Positions 30,112 through 42,978 of a DNA stretch of 64,000 nucleotides are shown here, one piece after another (position 1 is the stretch's first letter; each line of letters starts with the position of its first letter). The notes beneath the pieces were generated by a model. That model saw nothing but the letters and a program-made list of their open reading frames with translations, had not been told where the DNA came from and ran no database searches. A program made the position numbers and the translations under genes. The DNA is from Liolophura sinensis (lineage: Eukaryota; Mollusca; Polyplacophora; Chitonida; Chitonidae), in assembly GCF_032854445.1 (NCBI RefSeq), contig NC_088295.1:2360501-2424500 (forward strand), read 5' to 3'.

Positions 30112-31212
30112 TGCTGGTAAATACGATTGATCGAGCACAAAACTTGCCGCAGCGCCATACTGTACTGTCTGGTAAATACAAGTGATCGAGCACAAAACCT
30201 GTCGCAGCGCCATACTGTACTTGCTGGTAAAGACAAGTGATCGAGCACAAAACCTGCCGCAGCGCCATACTGTACTGTATGGTAAATACAAGTGATCGAG
30301 CACAAGGCCTGCCACAGCACCATACTGTACTGTATGGTAAATACAAATGATCGAGCACAAAACCTGTCGCAGCGCCATACTGTACTGTATGGTAAATACA
30401 AGTGATCTAGCACAAAACCTGTCGCAGCGCCATACTGTACTTGCTAAATAAAAATAATATTGATAAAATAAAACAAGTGATCTAGCACAAAACCTGTCGC
30501 AGCGCCATACTGTACTTGCTGGTAAATACAAGTGATCGAGGACAAACCTGCCCCGGTGCCATAGTGTGCTTGCTGGTAAAGACAAGTGATCGAGCACAAA
30601 AATTGTCGCAGCAACATACTATACTGTCTGGTAAATACGAGTGATCGAGCACAAAACTTGTCGCGGCGCCACACTGTGCTTCCTAGTAAATACAAGTGAT
30701 CGAGCACAAAACTTGCCGCGGCCCCACACTGTGCTTGCTGGTAAATACAACTGATTGAGCACAAAACCTGCCGCAGCGCCATACTGTACTGTATGGTAAA
30801 TACAAGTGATCGAGCACAAGACTTGCCGCGGCGCCATACTGTACTGTCTGGTAAATACAAGTGATCAAACACAAAACCTGCCGCGGCGTCATACTCCTCT
30901 GTTTGGTAAATACAAGTGATCGTGCACAAAACTTGCCGCGGCGTCATACTGTACTGTATGGTAAATACAAGTGATCGAGCACAAAACTTGTCGCAGCGCC
31001 ATACTGTACTGTCTGGTAAATACAAGTGATCGAGCACAAAACCTGCCGCGTCGTCATACTGCTCTGTTTGGTAAATACAAGTGATCGTGCACAAAACTTG
31101 CCGCGGCGTCATACTGTACTGTATGGTAAATACAAGTGATCGAGCACAAAACCTGCCGCGGCGTCATACTGTACTCCCTGGTAAATACAAGTGATCGAGC
31201 ACAAGACTTCAG
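30112..31212. repeat. 55-bp minisatellite, right part, about 20 copies
   Basis: The monomer contains GGTAAATACAAGTGATCGAG, CACAAAACCTG, CCGCAGCGCCATACTGTACT. GGTAAA recurs about every 55 bp. One copy carries a short insertion of TAAAATAAAATA type near 30448-30475. Long minus-strand frames here are products of the repeat. The last copy runs into duplication part B at CGAGCACAAGACTT. Confidence 0.93.
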
Positions 31213-31488
31213 TTGTACTTGTAATGTAATCTAATCTCCTTGCAATCCAACGTCGGTTTTATTGCGATGAATGCCCTTTACAGTTCATTTTGGTTGATGG
31301 CTGGTAGGCCTATCTATCTGTTTTAACGTATAGATTAGAATTATTACGTCGGCGACTCTTCGCAACTGGATTTATTAAAGGAGTGGACATGTGCTACCTC
31401 ACTAGAACGCCATGCTGACAAGGTCAAAAGTCAGAGTGAACTGACCAACCAGTATACTTCTCATATCCCCTTATGCTGGTGCTCATTA

Positions 31489-31755
31489 TTTATTTATTTA
31501 TTTATTTGATTGGTGCTTTACGCCGTACTCAAGAATATTTCACTTATTCGACGGGTGCCAGCATTATGGTGGGAGGAAACCGGGCAGAGCCCGGGGTAAA
31601 CCCACGACCATCCGCAGGTTGTTGCAAGACCTTGCCACAAACAGCCGGAGAGGAAGCCAGCATGAGCTGAACTCACAGCAATCGCATTTGTGAGAGGCTT
31701 CTGGGTAATTACTCTGCGCTAGCGTGCTAACCAACTGAGCCCCGGAGGCCCTCCC
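31489..31755 (-). mobile_element. Full-length tRNA-derived SINE
   Basis: Same family as 16731-17011: tail GTGCTTTACGCCGTACTC at the left, head near AACCAACTGAGCCCCGGAGG at the right. A TATT-rich run at the left is the A-rich end on the minus strand. The flanks GGTGCTCATTA (31478-31488) and GGTGGGCATTA (31756-31766) look like a slightly diverged duplication. Confidence 0.88.
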
Positions 31756-32439
31756 GGTGGGCATTAGGCTGCGGAAATACCAAAACTATGGATTTCAAAA
31801 TTTCTGATGGGTTAAGCCCGTCTTGGGGTTTGAACTCCGGTCCCTGCTTACATTAGGTAGCTTTATACTGCGTTAGGAATACAAGAGGGCGATGGACATG
31901 TTTTGTTACAGATTGCAGACAAACGTTATAGTGTGAGAGGCGTCTAATTTCCAAGAACTTCTGACTGCTTGAAAAATGTGATGTTTCCTTTGACACTTTT
32001 TTCAGAAGTTTTTTTTGTAAGAACTTTGTTTTGTGTGTCTTCTTGCTCAAAGCCTTTGTTACCATGGGAACTGTTGTCATATCCCAGTTATTCACGTCCA
32101 CCTGAGGCTACAAGGGAAATTTGTGCCTGGGTCCTGTGGTCTCTCATTGACTAGTCTAACATCGCAGGTATACTTTAACCAAAGGCCAGTGATTTATTAC
32201 AGTAGCGGAATGTTTAATTCGCTGAATCCTCTTTTTGACTGTTAATTGAAGGGTGTCAAAGAAGGAATCGTCATTACTGTGTTTGGGTCTGTTATTTATA
32301 CGAATTTGGGACCCAACGATTATGGTTTATCGCTACTTCGGAATGACTGAAGTCATTTCATGGTTATTTATGCTACTTTCACGAAAGTCTGCTAATATGG
32401 CGTTGTGAAACGTTTGATGGGGGAGTTAAATATGCAACG

Positions 32440-32660
32440 GGGGCCTCTGTGACCGAGATGGTTGACGTGCTTTCGTTGCGCAATGATCCAGGTAGATCTA
32501 ATCAATGCGGTTAATGTGAGTTCAAATCCAGCTCATGATGTCTTCCCCTCCGTCAGTATACGTGGGAAAATTTGGCAGCAACGTGTAAATGGTTGTGAAT
32601 TTTTCCTGTGCTCTGTCCGGTTTCCTCCCTCCATAATACTGATCCCTCCATAATATTGTT
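32440..32660 (+). mobile_element. Old, diverged SINE relic
   Basis: Plus-strand matches to the same SINE family are weak but in order: a CCTCTGTGACCGAGATGGTT head, GTGAGTTCAAATCCAGCTCA (B-box region), TACGTGGGAAAAT, GCTCTGTCCGGTTTCCTCCC and CCATAATACTG. The tail is lost. Confidence 0.6.
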
Positions 32661-33269
32661 CAAATCAACTTTTGTACACGGCACAATTTCAGCAACTATC
32701 TTTGAGCTAACTGCAGATAAAGGTGCAATTTAAGTTTGCCTGATAGAGAAGACGGGAGGAAGTAGTCGCGGGTTATCCGTTAACTGGCAGGTTATAGCAA
32801 AAACCTCATGTTACATCCCCTGCTGGGATCTTGTCAAACTCCATTAAAACATGGCAAAAAGAGGGGAGATTAATGATATACATTTCCCAGAGCGTGGATC
32901 CGTACCACGGGTGTAATTTTAAGCAACATCTAAGAAAAAGGCAATTCAACAGTCATTATCATTTAGTTGTGGTGTTGCTAGAGACAACATTGCGCGTTAG
33001 GCATGGGAGTCGGGTTAGAGTAAACACTGAACTTCGGTAATGGAATTCTCACTTTCTTAGAAATTGGCAGGATGACGCAACTCCAAAAGGCATTAACGCA
33101 GAGGCTCACTCCCACAACAGAAAAAACCTCTTTAGTTAAAGCATCTTTTAAAACGATTTACAAACCAAAGGTGTTTTGCATCCCATCTTGAGTAAGTAGC
33201 AATCCATGCTCTTCATGGCCGTATGTCGCACATGTTTTGTGTTACCATTCTGCTTTCCTGTATGATTAC

Positions 33270-33590
33270 AATGTCATAGCTGTTATGTGAGGGGCTATCT
33301 ATGTCAAACATGACTGTGCTTCGTTGGTTTCCTTTATGATTACCACGTTATTGTTGTTATGTGAAGGATCATTTGTGTCCTATATGACTGTGCTTCGCTG
33401 GTTTCGTGTATGAGTATCACGTCATTGTTGTTATGTGAAGGATCATTTGTGTCCTATATGACTGTGCTTCGCTGGTTTCGTGTATGAGTATCACGTCATT
33501 GTTGTTATGTGAAGGATCATTTGTGTCCTATATGACTGTGCTTCGCTGGTTTCGTGTATGAGTATCACGTCATTGTTGTTATGGGAAAAA
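33270..33590. repeat. ~74-bp minisatellite, about 4 copies
   Basis: The monomer contains TTATGTGAAGGATCATTTGT, GTCCTATATGACTGTGCTTC and GCTGGTTTCGTGTATGAGTA. The corresponding place in unit 2 (48560-49620) has a related, much longer array of about 15 copies. Confidence 0.9.
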
Positions 33591-34435
33591 CCGCTGTATC
33601 TCCCTAATTTCTGGTATAACTATTATATAGCCGTGAAGGCCCATTTAGGTTTTATTCATGAGCGTTTTTCTTTAATTTTGTTTTGACTCAAAATACCAAA
33701 GGAATACATATTGTAGAAAAGATGAAGGACGATTTTGGTGTATTGATATTTTCCTGGGTGCATAGGTGTGGAATCTGAATAGTTGTTGGCATCGACCGTA
33801 GTGGTAAATCTCCTTCACCCCATTTACATTTAGATTCAACAAGACGATTATGGATCAGTACAAGAAGAAAGCACTGAAAACCAATCGACATTCAGTACGG
33901 CGTTACTATGGTATTTGACTTGAAACCTCTGTCAGTTTGATTTTTAATCTGAGCTGACGGCATCAGATTTCTCATATCTCGTATCTGGTCTAGTCTTGAA
34001 GATTTCCATCGAATTACATATTTGCTTCTAGTAGTATAGGTTTTTAAATTTGAATATTTAAATAATATGAAATCGTTGTGTTTGAACATTCATAAATGTG
34101 AAGTCGGGTGTGTTTTAAACCTGTAGAAGTTGAACCTGTTGAAAACTGTCGAGGACAATCTTATGCTGGTCCAGCCCTTGCGGAGAATCAGTGCTAGTTG
34201 CCATCACCAAGGATGAGACATCTTTTCCAGAACGGGTAAACAAAATGAAACACAGCTGTGTCACATCAATCCAGGATGAGGGGCATTTCAATAGCTAATC
34301 CAAACGTATTACGCTCTTCTGATGTCTTTGTCCAAAAATCAGCGTGACCGCCAATCTTCCTGTTATACAGAAAGACACTTGAATCCACACTGATCCGTCT
34401 TGCTAATTGAATACAGACGTGTTCCTTAGAGAGGA

Positions 34436-34695
34436 GTGCAGCACACAGCCATAAGTTCGCCAGAGGCCTTCACACAACTATCAACCTGCCGGAGTCTTGC
34501 AGCGTAGTCCAGCACTCAGTTATCAGTCTACTGGCCATTAGCCATTACAGCCATTAGTCTACCGGAGTCCTCTCAAACAGTCATCAGTCTTGCGGAGTCT
34601 CGCGCACAGTCATCAGTCTACCGTAGTCTCGCACATAGCCATCAGCCTACCAGTCTCGCACATAGCCATTACGTCCAGTAAACCAGTCTCCCATA
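34436..34695. repeat. Irregular short repeats of CAGTCATCAGTCT type
   Basis: Words such as CACACAGCCATAAG, CAGTCATCAGTCTTGCGGAG, CAGTCATCAGTCTACCGTAG and CATAGCCATCAGCCTACCAG recur at 25-50 bp. The counterpart in unit 2 is the regular ~60-bp array at 50255-50635. Confidence 0.7.
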
Positions 34696-34739
34696 GCCGC
34701 GTTTTTTTTTTATGCCGGAGATGACCATAGAGCTTATTT

Positions 34740-36830
34740 ACTCAGAGAAACCATCAGTGTCCCGGATGTAGACTTGAGTGTCGTGTTATGTGCAAGTGTC
34801 CCGGATGTAGACTTAGACGCGGAGAGTAGTCTCGTGTTATGTGCAAATGTCCAGGATGTAGATTTAGACGCGGAGAGGAGTATAATGTTATGTGCAAGTG
34901 TCGGTTGTAGACTTAGACGCGGAGAGTAGTGTAGTGTTATGTGGAAGTTTCCCGGATGTAGACTTAGACGCTGAGAGTAGTGTAGTGTTATGTGCAAATG
35001 TCCAGGATGTAGACTTAGACGCTGAGAGGAGTGTAGTGTTATGTACAAATGTCCAGAATGTAGATTTAGACGCGGAGAGGAGTATAATGTTATGTGCAAG
35101 TGTCGGTTGTAGACTTAGGCGCGGAGAGTAGTGTAGTGTTATGTGCAAGTGTCCAGGATGTAGACTTAGACGCGGAGAGTAGTGTAGTGTTATGTGCAAA
35201 TGTCCAGGATTTAGACTTAGACGCGGAGAGGAGTGTAGTGTTATGTGCAAATGTCCAGGATGTAGACTTAGACGCGGAGAGTAGTATAGTGTTATGTGCA
35301 AGTGTCCAGGATGTAGACTTAGACGCGGAGAGTAGTGTAGTGTTATGTGCAAATGTCCAGGATGTAGACTTAGACGCGGAGAGGAGTGTAGTGTTATGTG
35401 CAAATGTCCAGGATGTAGACTTAGACGCGGAGAGTAGTGTCGTGTTATGTGCAAATGTCCAGGATGTAGACTTAGACGCGGAGAGTAGTGTCGTGTTATG
35501 TGCAAATGTCCAGGATGTAGACTTAGACGCTGAGAGTAGTGTCGTGTTATGTGCAAGTGTCCAGGATGTAGACTTAGACGCAGAGAGGAGTGTCGTGTTA
35601 TGTGCAAGTGTCCAGGATGTAGACTTAGACGCGGAGAGGAGTGTCGTGTTATGTGCAAGTGTCCAGAATGTAGACTTAGTCGCGGAGAGTAGTATAATGT
35701 TATGTGCAAGTGTCGGATGTAGACTTAGACGCTGAGAGTAGTGTAGTGTTATGTGCAAATGTCCAGGATTTAGACTTAGGCGCAGAGAGTAGTGTAGTGT
35801 TATGTGCAAATGTCCAGGATGTAGACTTAGACGTGGAGAGTAGTGTCGTGTTATGTGCAAGTATCCCGGATGTAGACTTAGACGCGGAGAGTAGTGTAGT
35901 GTTATGTGCAAATGTCCAGGATGTAGACTTAGACGCGGAGAGTAGTGTCGTGTTATGTGCAAATGTCCAGGATGTAGACTTAGACGCGGAGAGTAGTGTC
36001 GTGTTATGTGCAAGTGTGCAGGATGTAGACTTAGACGCGGAGAGTAGTGTAGTGTTATGTGCAAATGTCCAGGATGTAGACTTAGACGCGGAGAGGAGTG
36101 TAGTGTTATGTGCAAATGTCCAGGATGTAGACTTAGACGCGGAGAGGAGTGTAGTGTTATGTGCAAGTGTTCAGGATGTAGACTTAGGCGCGGAGAGGAG
36201 TGTCGTGTTATGTGCAAGTGTCCAGGATTTAGACTTAGGCGCGGAGAGGAGTGTCGTGTTATGTGCAAATGTCCAGGATGTAGACTTAGACGCGGAGAGG
36301 AGTGTAGTGTTATGTGCAAGTGTGCAGGATGTAGACTTAGACGCGGAGAGGAGTGTAGTGTTATGTGCAAGTGTCCAGGATGTAGACTTAGACGCTGAGA
36401 GGAGTGTAGTGTTATGTGCAAATGTCCAGGATGTAGACTTAGACGCGGAGAGTAGTGTCGTGTTATGTGGAAGTGTCCCGGATGTAGACTTAGACGCGGA
36501 GAGGAGTGTAGTGTTATGTGCAAGTGTCCAGGATGTAGGTTTAGACTCGGAGCTGAGTGTCGTGTTATGTGCAAATGTCCAGGATGTAGACTTAGACGCG
36601 GAGAGGAGTGTAGTGTTATGTGCAAGTGTGCAGGATGTAGACTTAGACGCGGAGAGGAGTGTAGTGTTATGTGCAAGTGTCCAGGATGTAGACTTAGACG
36701 CTGAGAGGAGTGTAGTGTTATGTGCAAATGTCCAGGATGTAGACTTAGACGCGGAGAGGAGTGTCGTGTTATGTGCAAGTGTCCAGGATGTAGGTTTAGA
36801 CTCGGAGCTGAGTGTAGTGTTATGTGCAAG
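34740..36830. repeat. 51-bp minisatellite, about 41 copies
   Basis: The monomer is GTGTTATGTGCAAATGTCCA, GGATGTAGACTTAGACGCGG, AGAGTAGTGTA. Since 51 is 17 codons and the monomer lacks stops in several frames, long frames occur on both strands (up to 589 codons on the minus strand at 35090-36859). They repeat a 17-residue unit with no independent sign of being coding, so I treat them as by-products. Unit 2 has no such expansion at the matching place. Confidence 0.95.
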
Positions 36831-37187
36831 GCCATACTTCGGCGTTCTGCAATTTTCACAGAAAGCCGCGTTAAAAAAGATTAGAATAGGCCTTGAATGT
36901 TGGCAATGGACAGGTTACATGTTAAATGTGATAACCACACAGCATTCTGAGGAATTCTAGATCAGCGACGTGCAATAAATTGCAATTCACATCACTGCAT
37001 GTTTTTACCTAGTTCTGCTTAAACCATGCTGTTAGGGGCGTTTAATTTGCTATCATTTAAGCATTTGCACGAACAGTTAGATTAAAACCCTAACTGAGGT
37101 AAAATGACAAGATCCTGATTTAAATAGGCTACGTGTGATCATTTGCAAACTACCATACTGTCGTCGCTGCTCGGGTGACTGACAGCT

Positions 37188-37305
37188 GGGATGTGTTTTA
37201 TGCCGTTCTCCGGAGTATTTCACTTACACGACGGTGGCTAGCATTATTGTGGGACCCACAACAGCATGAGCTGACTTGAACTCGGAGCGACCTCAATGGC
37301 CAGAG
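37188..37305 (-). mobile_element. Internally deleted SINE relic
   Basis: The tail part (GTTTTATGCCGTTCTCCGGA, GTATTTCACTTACACGACGG, TAGCATTATTGTGGG) is joined to the head-proximal part (CAGCATGAGCTGACTTGAAC, TCGGAGCGACC) with the middle missing. Minus-strand orientation, diverged. Confidence 0.7.
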
Positions 37306-39355
37306 ATATTTACCTGACTTCGCTGAAATCACTGGCTCTTCAGATCTTACCTGGACCTATATTTGTACAAAGACCAAACGGTTTCCTCTCTCGCAAACTT
37401 TACGACAAGACGGATAGTTTCAATGTTGACATTGTAAATTATCCTTACTTGAATAGGAATATACCGAAGGCTCCTGCACATGGCGTGTACATATCTCACA
37501 AAAACTTGTGTGTCAAGATTATTGCATCAAACGACTTCACTCCAAGTAAATATGGAAAGAGCGTCCAGAATCGCTGGCGCTCTGCTTCATGATTGTGTCT
37601 AATTCCGCTTAACCCGGGGCTATTCATGTGTATTCATCGTGTTGAATTAGATCACCAAGTTGGATATATGGACTGTTGCAATCAAAGTGCAACTGAGATA
37701 CATATTTTATCAACAACTGAAATTTTAGCTTGATACACGATTCGAATACTGATTTCCGTCAGTCGCCTAGAACATACCTGGCGGCTTTCCAACATCATTG
37801 AAACTGTTGACCGCTTCTCTTTGCATGATTCCGTCCTATTTTCGTACTTTATATACTTTCTTAGTTCTTTGGTGGTTTTTGTTAGGCGTCGTTTTGGGAA
37901 TTGGTCTTGCGATTATTGACCCGGAACATCCATACTGGTTGACGGCTGGTACACGAGTGTGTGTTTTCCACCCATGGATGTCTAAGATGTTCACTGCTCA
38001 CATGTACGGTCTAGTACATCATCTGCAGTTGTCTTTTTCTTGTTTTGTTTTTGTAGTGTTGTCATAGTCAAGGGAAAAGGCTGCATGTGGTTTGAAACCC
38101 CGTTGTATGGTCACCGGTTTAATTCCCATTTTCAGAGTTGTTTTGACTGTAATCTAATTAGTCCCGGATGTTTAGATGTTTGGAGCCTCGAGAAGAACTC
38201 ACTGTACAATCTCAGCTCGGGTCAGACTGTCATTGGCGGGAATCACACGCTTTTGTCCGTCTAGGTGCCAGCTCGCCCCAGATTTAAGCTTCAGCAGTAT
38301 CTATCCCTAATGTCACTGTCAGTGGGAAGTTGAACGGGCGAGGTGACATTGTCACAGATCCTTGTGTTTGAGCTAGGAATCCAAAAAGTCGAAACGCGTC
38401 CATGGCTGCAATCACTGTCCGATCTGATTGTGGAGTTCAAATCAATAGAGAAGTTAGTTTGTATGTCTTCCTCCAGTCGTGATGTAATTACGGATTACTG
38501 TAACAGTTAGGAGACACGCCTCAGTCACAATAGTCAGCACTAAACGATATTAGGCTGCCTCAACAAATGAATATAACAAGGTTTCTGCTACAGCGAATCC
38601 AGCATACCCACGCTCTGCTGACAACTAGCCCTGGCATCCCGCCTCAAGTTGCTTACAAGTCTACCACGGTTTTCCAACATTCAAATTGCATTCATTGTAA
38701 CATATATAACAGGAAATATAATGAACACACAAGCATCCACGAAATGAAAACTATATCTACCCAGAATATGATGGGGATTAGAGTGACTCAAATAATCAGT
38801 CGTTATTAAAAAGGATCACTTACCCTCGATTAGATCAATATCCTAGCTGTATTTTGTTTAGCGATGTTTAACGATGTTTAGCGATTTGTGTTGGTTTTTC
38901 ACAGCTTGGACAAGGGGAAGTACAGACGAAATAGGTACAAGGTGTCATATTAACAATACTGACTTTTCTGCATGAAATGTGGATTAAAATTGTTTTAGGC
39001 CTACTGAGAAACTCGTGCATTACCTTTGTACATTTGATCACTGACAAACTAAAGCACTGTCATCTCTGCTCTAATTTACTCCAATATGATGAAACCTTTT
39101 AAATCAGATAATTCCAAAAGGATACCGATAAATAGATACTGAATTAGTCTACAACTACGCTAACTGTAGTCTTCACCAAATACAAGTTAGACAACAGCTA
39201 CCAAACTGTAGCCTACACCACACAAGACTACAACTATAATATCATGCTGTATAGTATTCGCCAATTTTGGGACAGACACAATAATTAGTGCTCAATATAT
39301 TAGTTATCCCAACCACGAATCTAACACATAACATTTCAAATTGCTTATATCGGGA
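37306..39355. other. No gene recognised; part of the duplicated unit
   Basis: Short frames only. 37597-37960 matches 10378-10690, and 38080-38800 matches 53130-53860 closely. Nothing else was seen. Confidence 0.5.
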
Positions 39356-39359
39356 GCAG

Positions 39360-39640
39360 GCCGTGGTCTGGTGATTACAGGCGTTTTCCTCTTAATCCCT
39401 AGGACACAGTAGGTGCGGGTTCAACCCGTACCTTAGGCAGGGAATTTGTAGGTTCCTCACTCTGACTACTTGTGGGCATCTTGGTGAGATTAAGCGACAC
39501 TCGCGTCAAAGATTGCGCAGTCTACCCAATACTGATAGGCGCTTGTCTTCCATATATATTGTGGTATGTGTCTGTATACGTCATACGGGGATGCAATATT
39601 GACATTGACTTATCGTTTCAATAAACCTTATCACAAGTGG
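39360..39640 (+). mobile_element. Possible tRNA-derived SINE of a third type
   Basis: A head with TGGTCTGGTGATTACAGGCG (A-box-like) is followed 45 bp later by GTGCGGGTTCAACCCGTACC (a good B box). A body of about 200 bp ends in TTTCAATAAACCTT. It does not share the tail of the other SINEs. Unit 2 lacks it. No clear flanking duplication was seen. Confidence 0.5.
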
Positions 39641-41948
39641 CATATACCATTGAAACTGGCAGTATATTTAGAAGGAAAACCCAGCTTCCTCAAGGATGTG
39701 ATAAAACTGGCTGACATTTTTTTTCTTACTGTTGTCTAGGTGACATAAACGCAGCCGAGTGTTATGATTTTTCACGTCCCCTTGCCTTTGCCAGTGGCAA
39801 TGTTTGTGTCGTTCTGGTAGCGATGCTTTCTCCGCAAAGTGGCACCCCTCTTGTAATCTGATCGACTTTAAGTAATGAATCGGGTCAGTGCGCAGTAAGT
39901 CATTGTTGATGTAAAATAATTTGATCGGCTTGAAATTTGGCAATTTTACATCATACTACTTGCTTCCAGTATGACGGCAGATGTTGGATAATCTGATTTC
40001 AAGAGGTATTTATTTTAAACATATCTTTTAGTTTGAGAGTTCATTTTACGGATAATTATTAGTGACAGGCTAAGTGTAGTGCAGTCTGAAGATGGAGATT
40101 TATGGAATTAGATCAGTATTACCGAAACAAAGGAGTTTATTGGGACACGGCTTTAACAGAAGCAATTCTGACAGTCTGTGACGAGAATTCGGAAGTCACT
40201 AACGAGGTCAGACGACCAAAAGGCATCTCACTCTGCATTTGGTAAACGTGCTTCCGGTAGAGGGCCGAGGTCAGACAAGGCCAAAGTGACGGGTCTGAGG
40301 TGTTTAGTCGGTTAGGTCACTGCTCAGTACTTTGACTACTTTTGTCTTTAAATTAGGAGTGACTGTTCTCCGTTTATTGTTTGGCATGTTGTCGTTATGC
40401 GTATGAGCAGGATTAGTTGGGACACGTCGTCAATAGAATGTCCTATAAATGACCAGAGACTGTTCGCCCCATGTCTCCAAGCGAGAGGGCGAAATTCCTA
40501 CAAAACTGAATAGATGTGGACAAATGACAGAGCATGGCTTTACAATCTGCGTACTGATATTGAACAGCAGCGGTACGTCTGCTTGGCCTAACCCTGACAA
40601 CATCCATTTAATGAGGTGTATGCTGCCCATACTTCATGGCTTATGGGGATAAGTTCTTGTGGCATTATGATATTCTGTATCTGCCATTAAGGATTTAACA
40701 ATCTAAACAAATGATCCTTGTTTTATTGATGTCTTTTTTATCTGAATAGCTCCTATCCATCCTTTGTAAGTGTAAAAAAAACCCGAGATATCGTTTTGGA
40801 CTTAAAGTCCGTTCAACTTTAGACGGACATTTAAACCACATTTAATACTCCATCTTGACAATTCAGTTTGTTTATTTTATATTTATTACCAATGAAACTT
40901 TACATTTATTACTTTGAAACCTTGGTAAATATCCACATACAATAGACTATTTTCACAGAGACAGCAGTTTATCGTGGAAAAGTAATATTTGGTTTTATAA
41001 AGGCATGAAGCAGGAAAGGCCATCGTGACATTAGGCAGGTGTCAGGATCAAACAAAGGTTCCTTCTCAAGTGTAGAGGGGGATATCCTATCAGTCAAGGG
41101 ATTTCCTGCCCGTCTGTTTATCGACCTCTGCCCCTTACCATCTAAAGGCCGGTGTTCGTGTTAAAGTAACACTTCAGTTCCACGCCAGCTATGGTAATAA
41201 TTCCATTTATGAGCACACGGCCTATTGACCTGACGACTGGTTCTTTTCCCGAGCCAGAAGCACAAGAGCCGCTCAGCCGTAAACCTTGTAGCCTGACTTT
41301 CGGGGCATAGTGTCATTGTCGACAGTAAGAGGTAAAGCCACCAGCTTTATGGATCAGCAAATTATCCTTTACTGTGTTGTTCTCGTGTTAAGCCACTCCA
41401 GATAATTACATTCATATCTACAGAGCGAAAAAATCGTAAATGTAAATACATTTCTGTTCTGACTAATTGCTATTCACCTTACTTCTTAACCTGGCTTAGG
41501 TGTTATGCAATGTACGGCATCAGCAAAAGCGTGAATGGCTTGGATGTTTTCTGAGAGTTACCATCATCACAGGTGTCAGTGTCTCTATTTAATGCCTGAA
41601 ACGTAGCCACACTCATTTCCAACGTTATGACTAATGAAAGCTATTATCCCGTGCTTAGGAGAACACCTTTCTCTTTTTATCATACTTATATCTAAACTGT
41701 TTTCAATAAAATACTCTGGAATTCTCCAAACGGCAGTTCCCGGATGGCGGCAAATGGAAAATGTTCCCGACTCTTCATGACAAATAAAAAAATGAAAAGG
41801 GATAGGAATTTTTTCTGCAGCACTCCGTTAGAAGATGCCTAATGGGAATTGGCCTTATGAGTGCTTACCTGGAACATCCGCATTAGCTGGCGGGTGGTGT
41901 ACGAATGTCTGTTTCGACGCATAGATTTTATCTGTAAGACACACAAGA
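39641..41948. other. No gene recognised; second half of duplication part B
   Basis: 40200-41700 matches 54600-55990. The 91-residue minus-strand frame at 39668-39943 has no recognisable motif. Nothing else is supportable. Confidence 0.45.
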
Positions 41949-42270
41949 GATATGACGACGAGGAGTTATTAGGTTTGTAAACACGTACTGTGTTTTCTTG
42001 TGATGGGGTGAGTCCATGCAGCAAAAGTGCTACGGCTACTGAAGTATCGTGGCGAAGGCATCAGACACAGTGCCTCACCCAGTCACATTATACTGACATC
42101 AGGCCAAACCTGTTTCCTTGTTTTAACCTCTCAGTGCTGAGCTCCAAGCAAGGCAGCAACAGGTATCATTATTAATGTCTTTGGTATGACCTGACTCTCG
42201 TTTGGTCCCAGGGTCAAACGACTTTGAAGTGAACGCCTGGACCATATGGCCACCGAGGCGGTCCCTGTTG
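41949..42270 (-). mobile_element. SINE lacking its 3' tail
   Basis: The plus-strand reading starts at ATATGACGACGAGGAGTTAT and runs through CAGTCACATTATACTGACAT and CCTCTCAGTGCTGAGCTCCA to a tRNA-like head (CGCCTGGACCATATGGCCAC on the plus strand). Same long SINE type as 45199 and 46879. It begins almost exactly where the 60-bp tail would be joined. Confidence 0.75.
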
Positions 42271-42479
42271 TCAGACTGTATTTCGTATTTTACTAAGAAT
42301 AATGGCAACCTGGGCACCAGTAATTTGTAATTATGAAAGTATACATATCCAGTACCCTGCTACAGCTCGCAAGTCTGTTTCATTTTTCATTGACGTAATT
42401 GGTCTTCTGATGTCAGCGAAGTGAATCCATAATTTCGAAATCGCGCCTATCAAGCCTTTCGTTGGTATGGTTACGTAGA

Positions 42480-42978
42480 CCACTATACCCTATAGCCGCA
42501 CTACTGTACCCAATAGCCGCACTACTATACCCTATAGCCGCACTACTATACCCATCAGCCGCACTACTATACCCAATAGCCGCACTGCTATACCCTATAG
42601 CCGCACTACTATACCCAATAGCCGCACTACTATACCCAATAGCCGCACTACTATACCCAATAGCTATACCCAATAGCCGCACTACTATACCGAATAGCCG
42701 CACTACTATACCCAATAGCCGCATTACTGTACCCAATAGCCGCACTGCTATACCCTATAGCCGCACTACTATACCCAATAGCCGCACTACTGTAACCTAT
42801 AGCCGCACAACTATACCCAATGGCCGCACTACTGTAACCTATAGCCGCACTACTATACCCTATAGCCGCACTACTATACCCAATATCCGCACTACTGTAA
42901 CCTATAGCCGCACTACTATGCTCAATAGCCACACTACTATACCCTATAGCCGCACTACTGTACCCTATAGCCGCACTA
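42480..42978. repeat. 21-bp minisatellite, about 23 copies
   Basis: Same monomer (GCCGCACTACTATACCCAAT plus one base) as 13560-13745. It shows variant copies with ATATCC, CATCAGCC or a TAGCTATACCC truncation near 42662. The final five copies match unit 1 in order, while the inner copies are extra. Confidence 0.95.

Larger units (their letters stand above)
31205..41700. repeat. Segmental duplication unit 1, part B (partner 45905-55990)
   Basis: Collinear matches by eye include 31207/45935 (TTGTACTT), 31940/46322 (GAGGCGTCT, CCAAGAACT), 32840/47945 (AGCGTGGATCCGTAC, ATTTTAAGCAACATCTAAGA), 38085/53135 (CATTTTCAGAGTTG, GACTGTAATCTAATTAGT), 38490/53530 (CAGTTAGGAGACACGCCTCA) and 40435/54815 (AATGTCCTATAAATGACCAG). 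The units differ in SINEs, minisatellite lengths and indels. No gene was recognised in either unit. Confidence 0.9.

Noticed and set aside
29962-31112. Several overlapping 100-220 codon minus-strand frames
   Set aside because: They fall in the 55-bp minisatellite and the Polinton terminus; the peptides just repeat the monomer in rotating frames.
35090-36859. 589-codon minus-strand open frame and overlapping 418-codon plus-strand frame
   Set aside because: Both are produced by a 51-bp minisatellite (17 codons) without stops in several frames; there is no independent coding evidence.
37296-37592. 98-codon plus-strand frame as a host gene
   Set aside because: No recognisable domain, it begins inside a SINE relic, and it is not clearly retained in the sister duplication unit.
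39668-39943. 91-codon minus-strand frame as a host gene
   Set aside because: No motif and it lies in a segment missing from the sister unit; length is within chance for this sequence.
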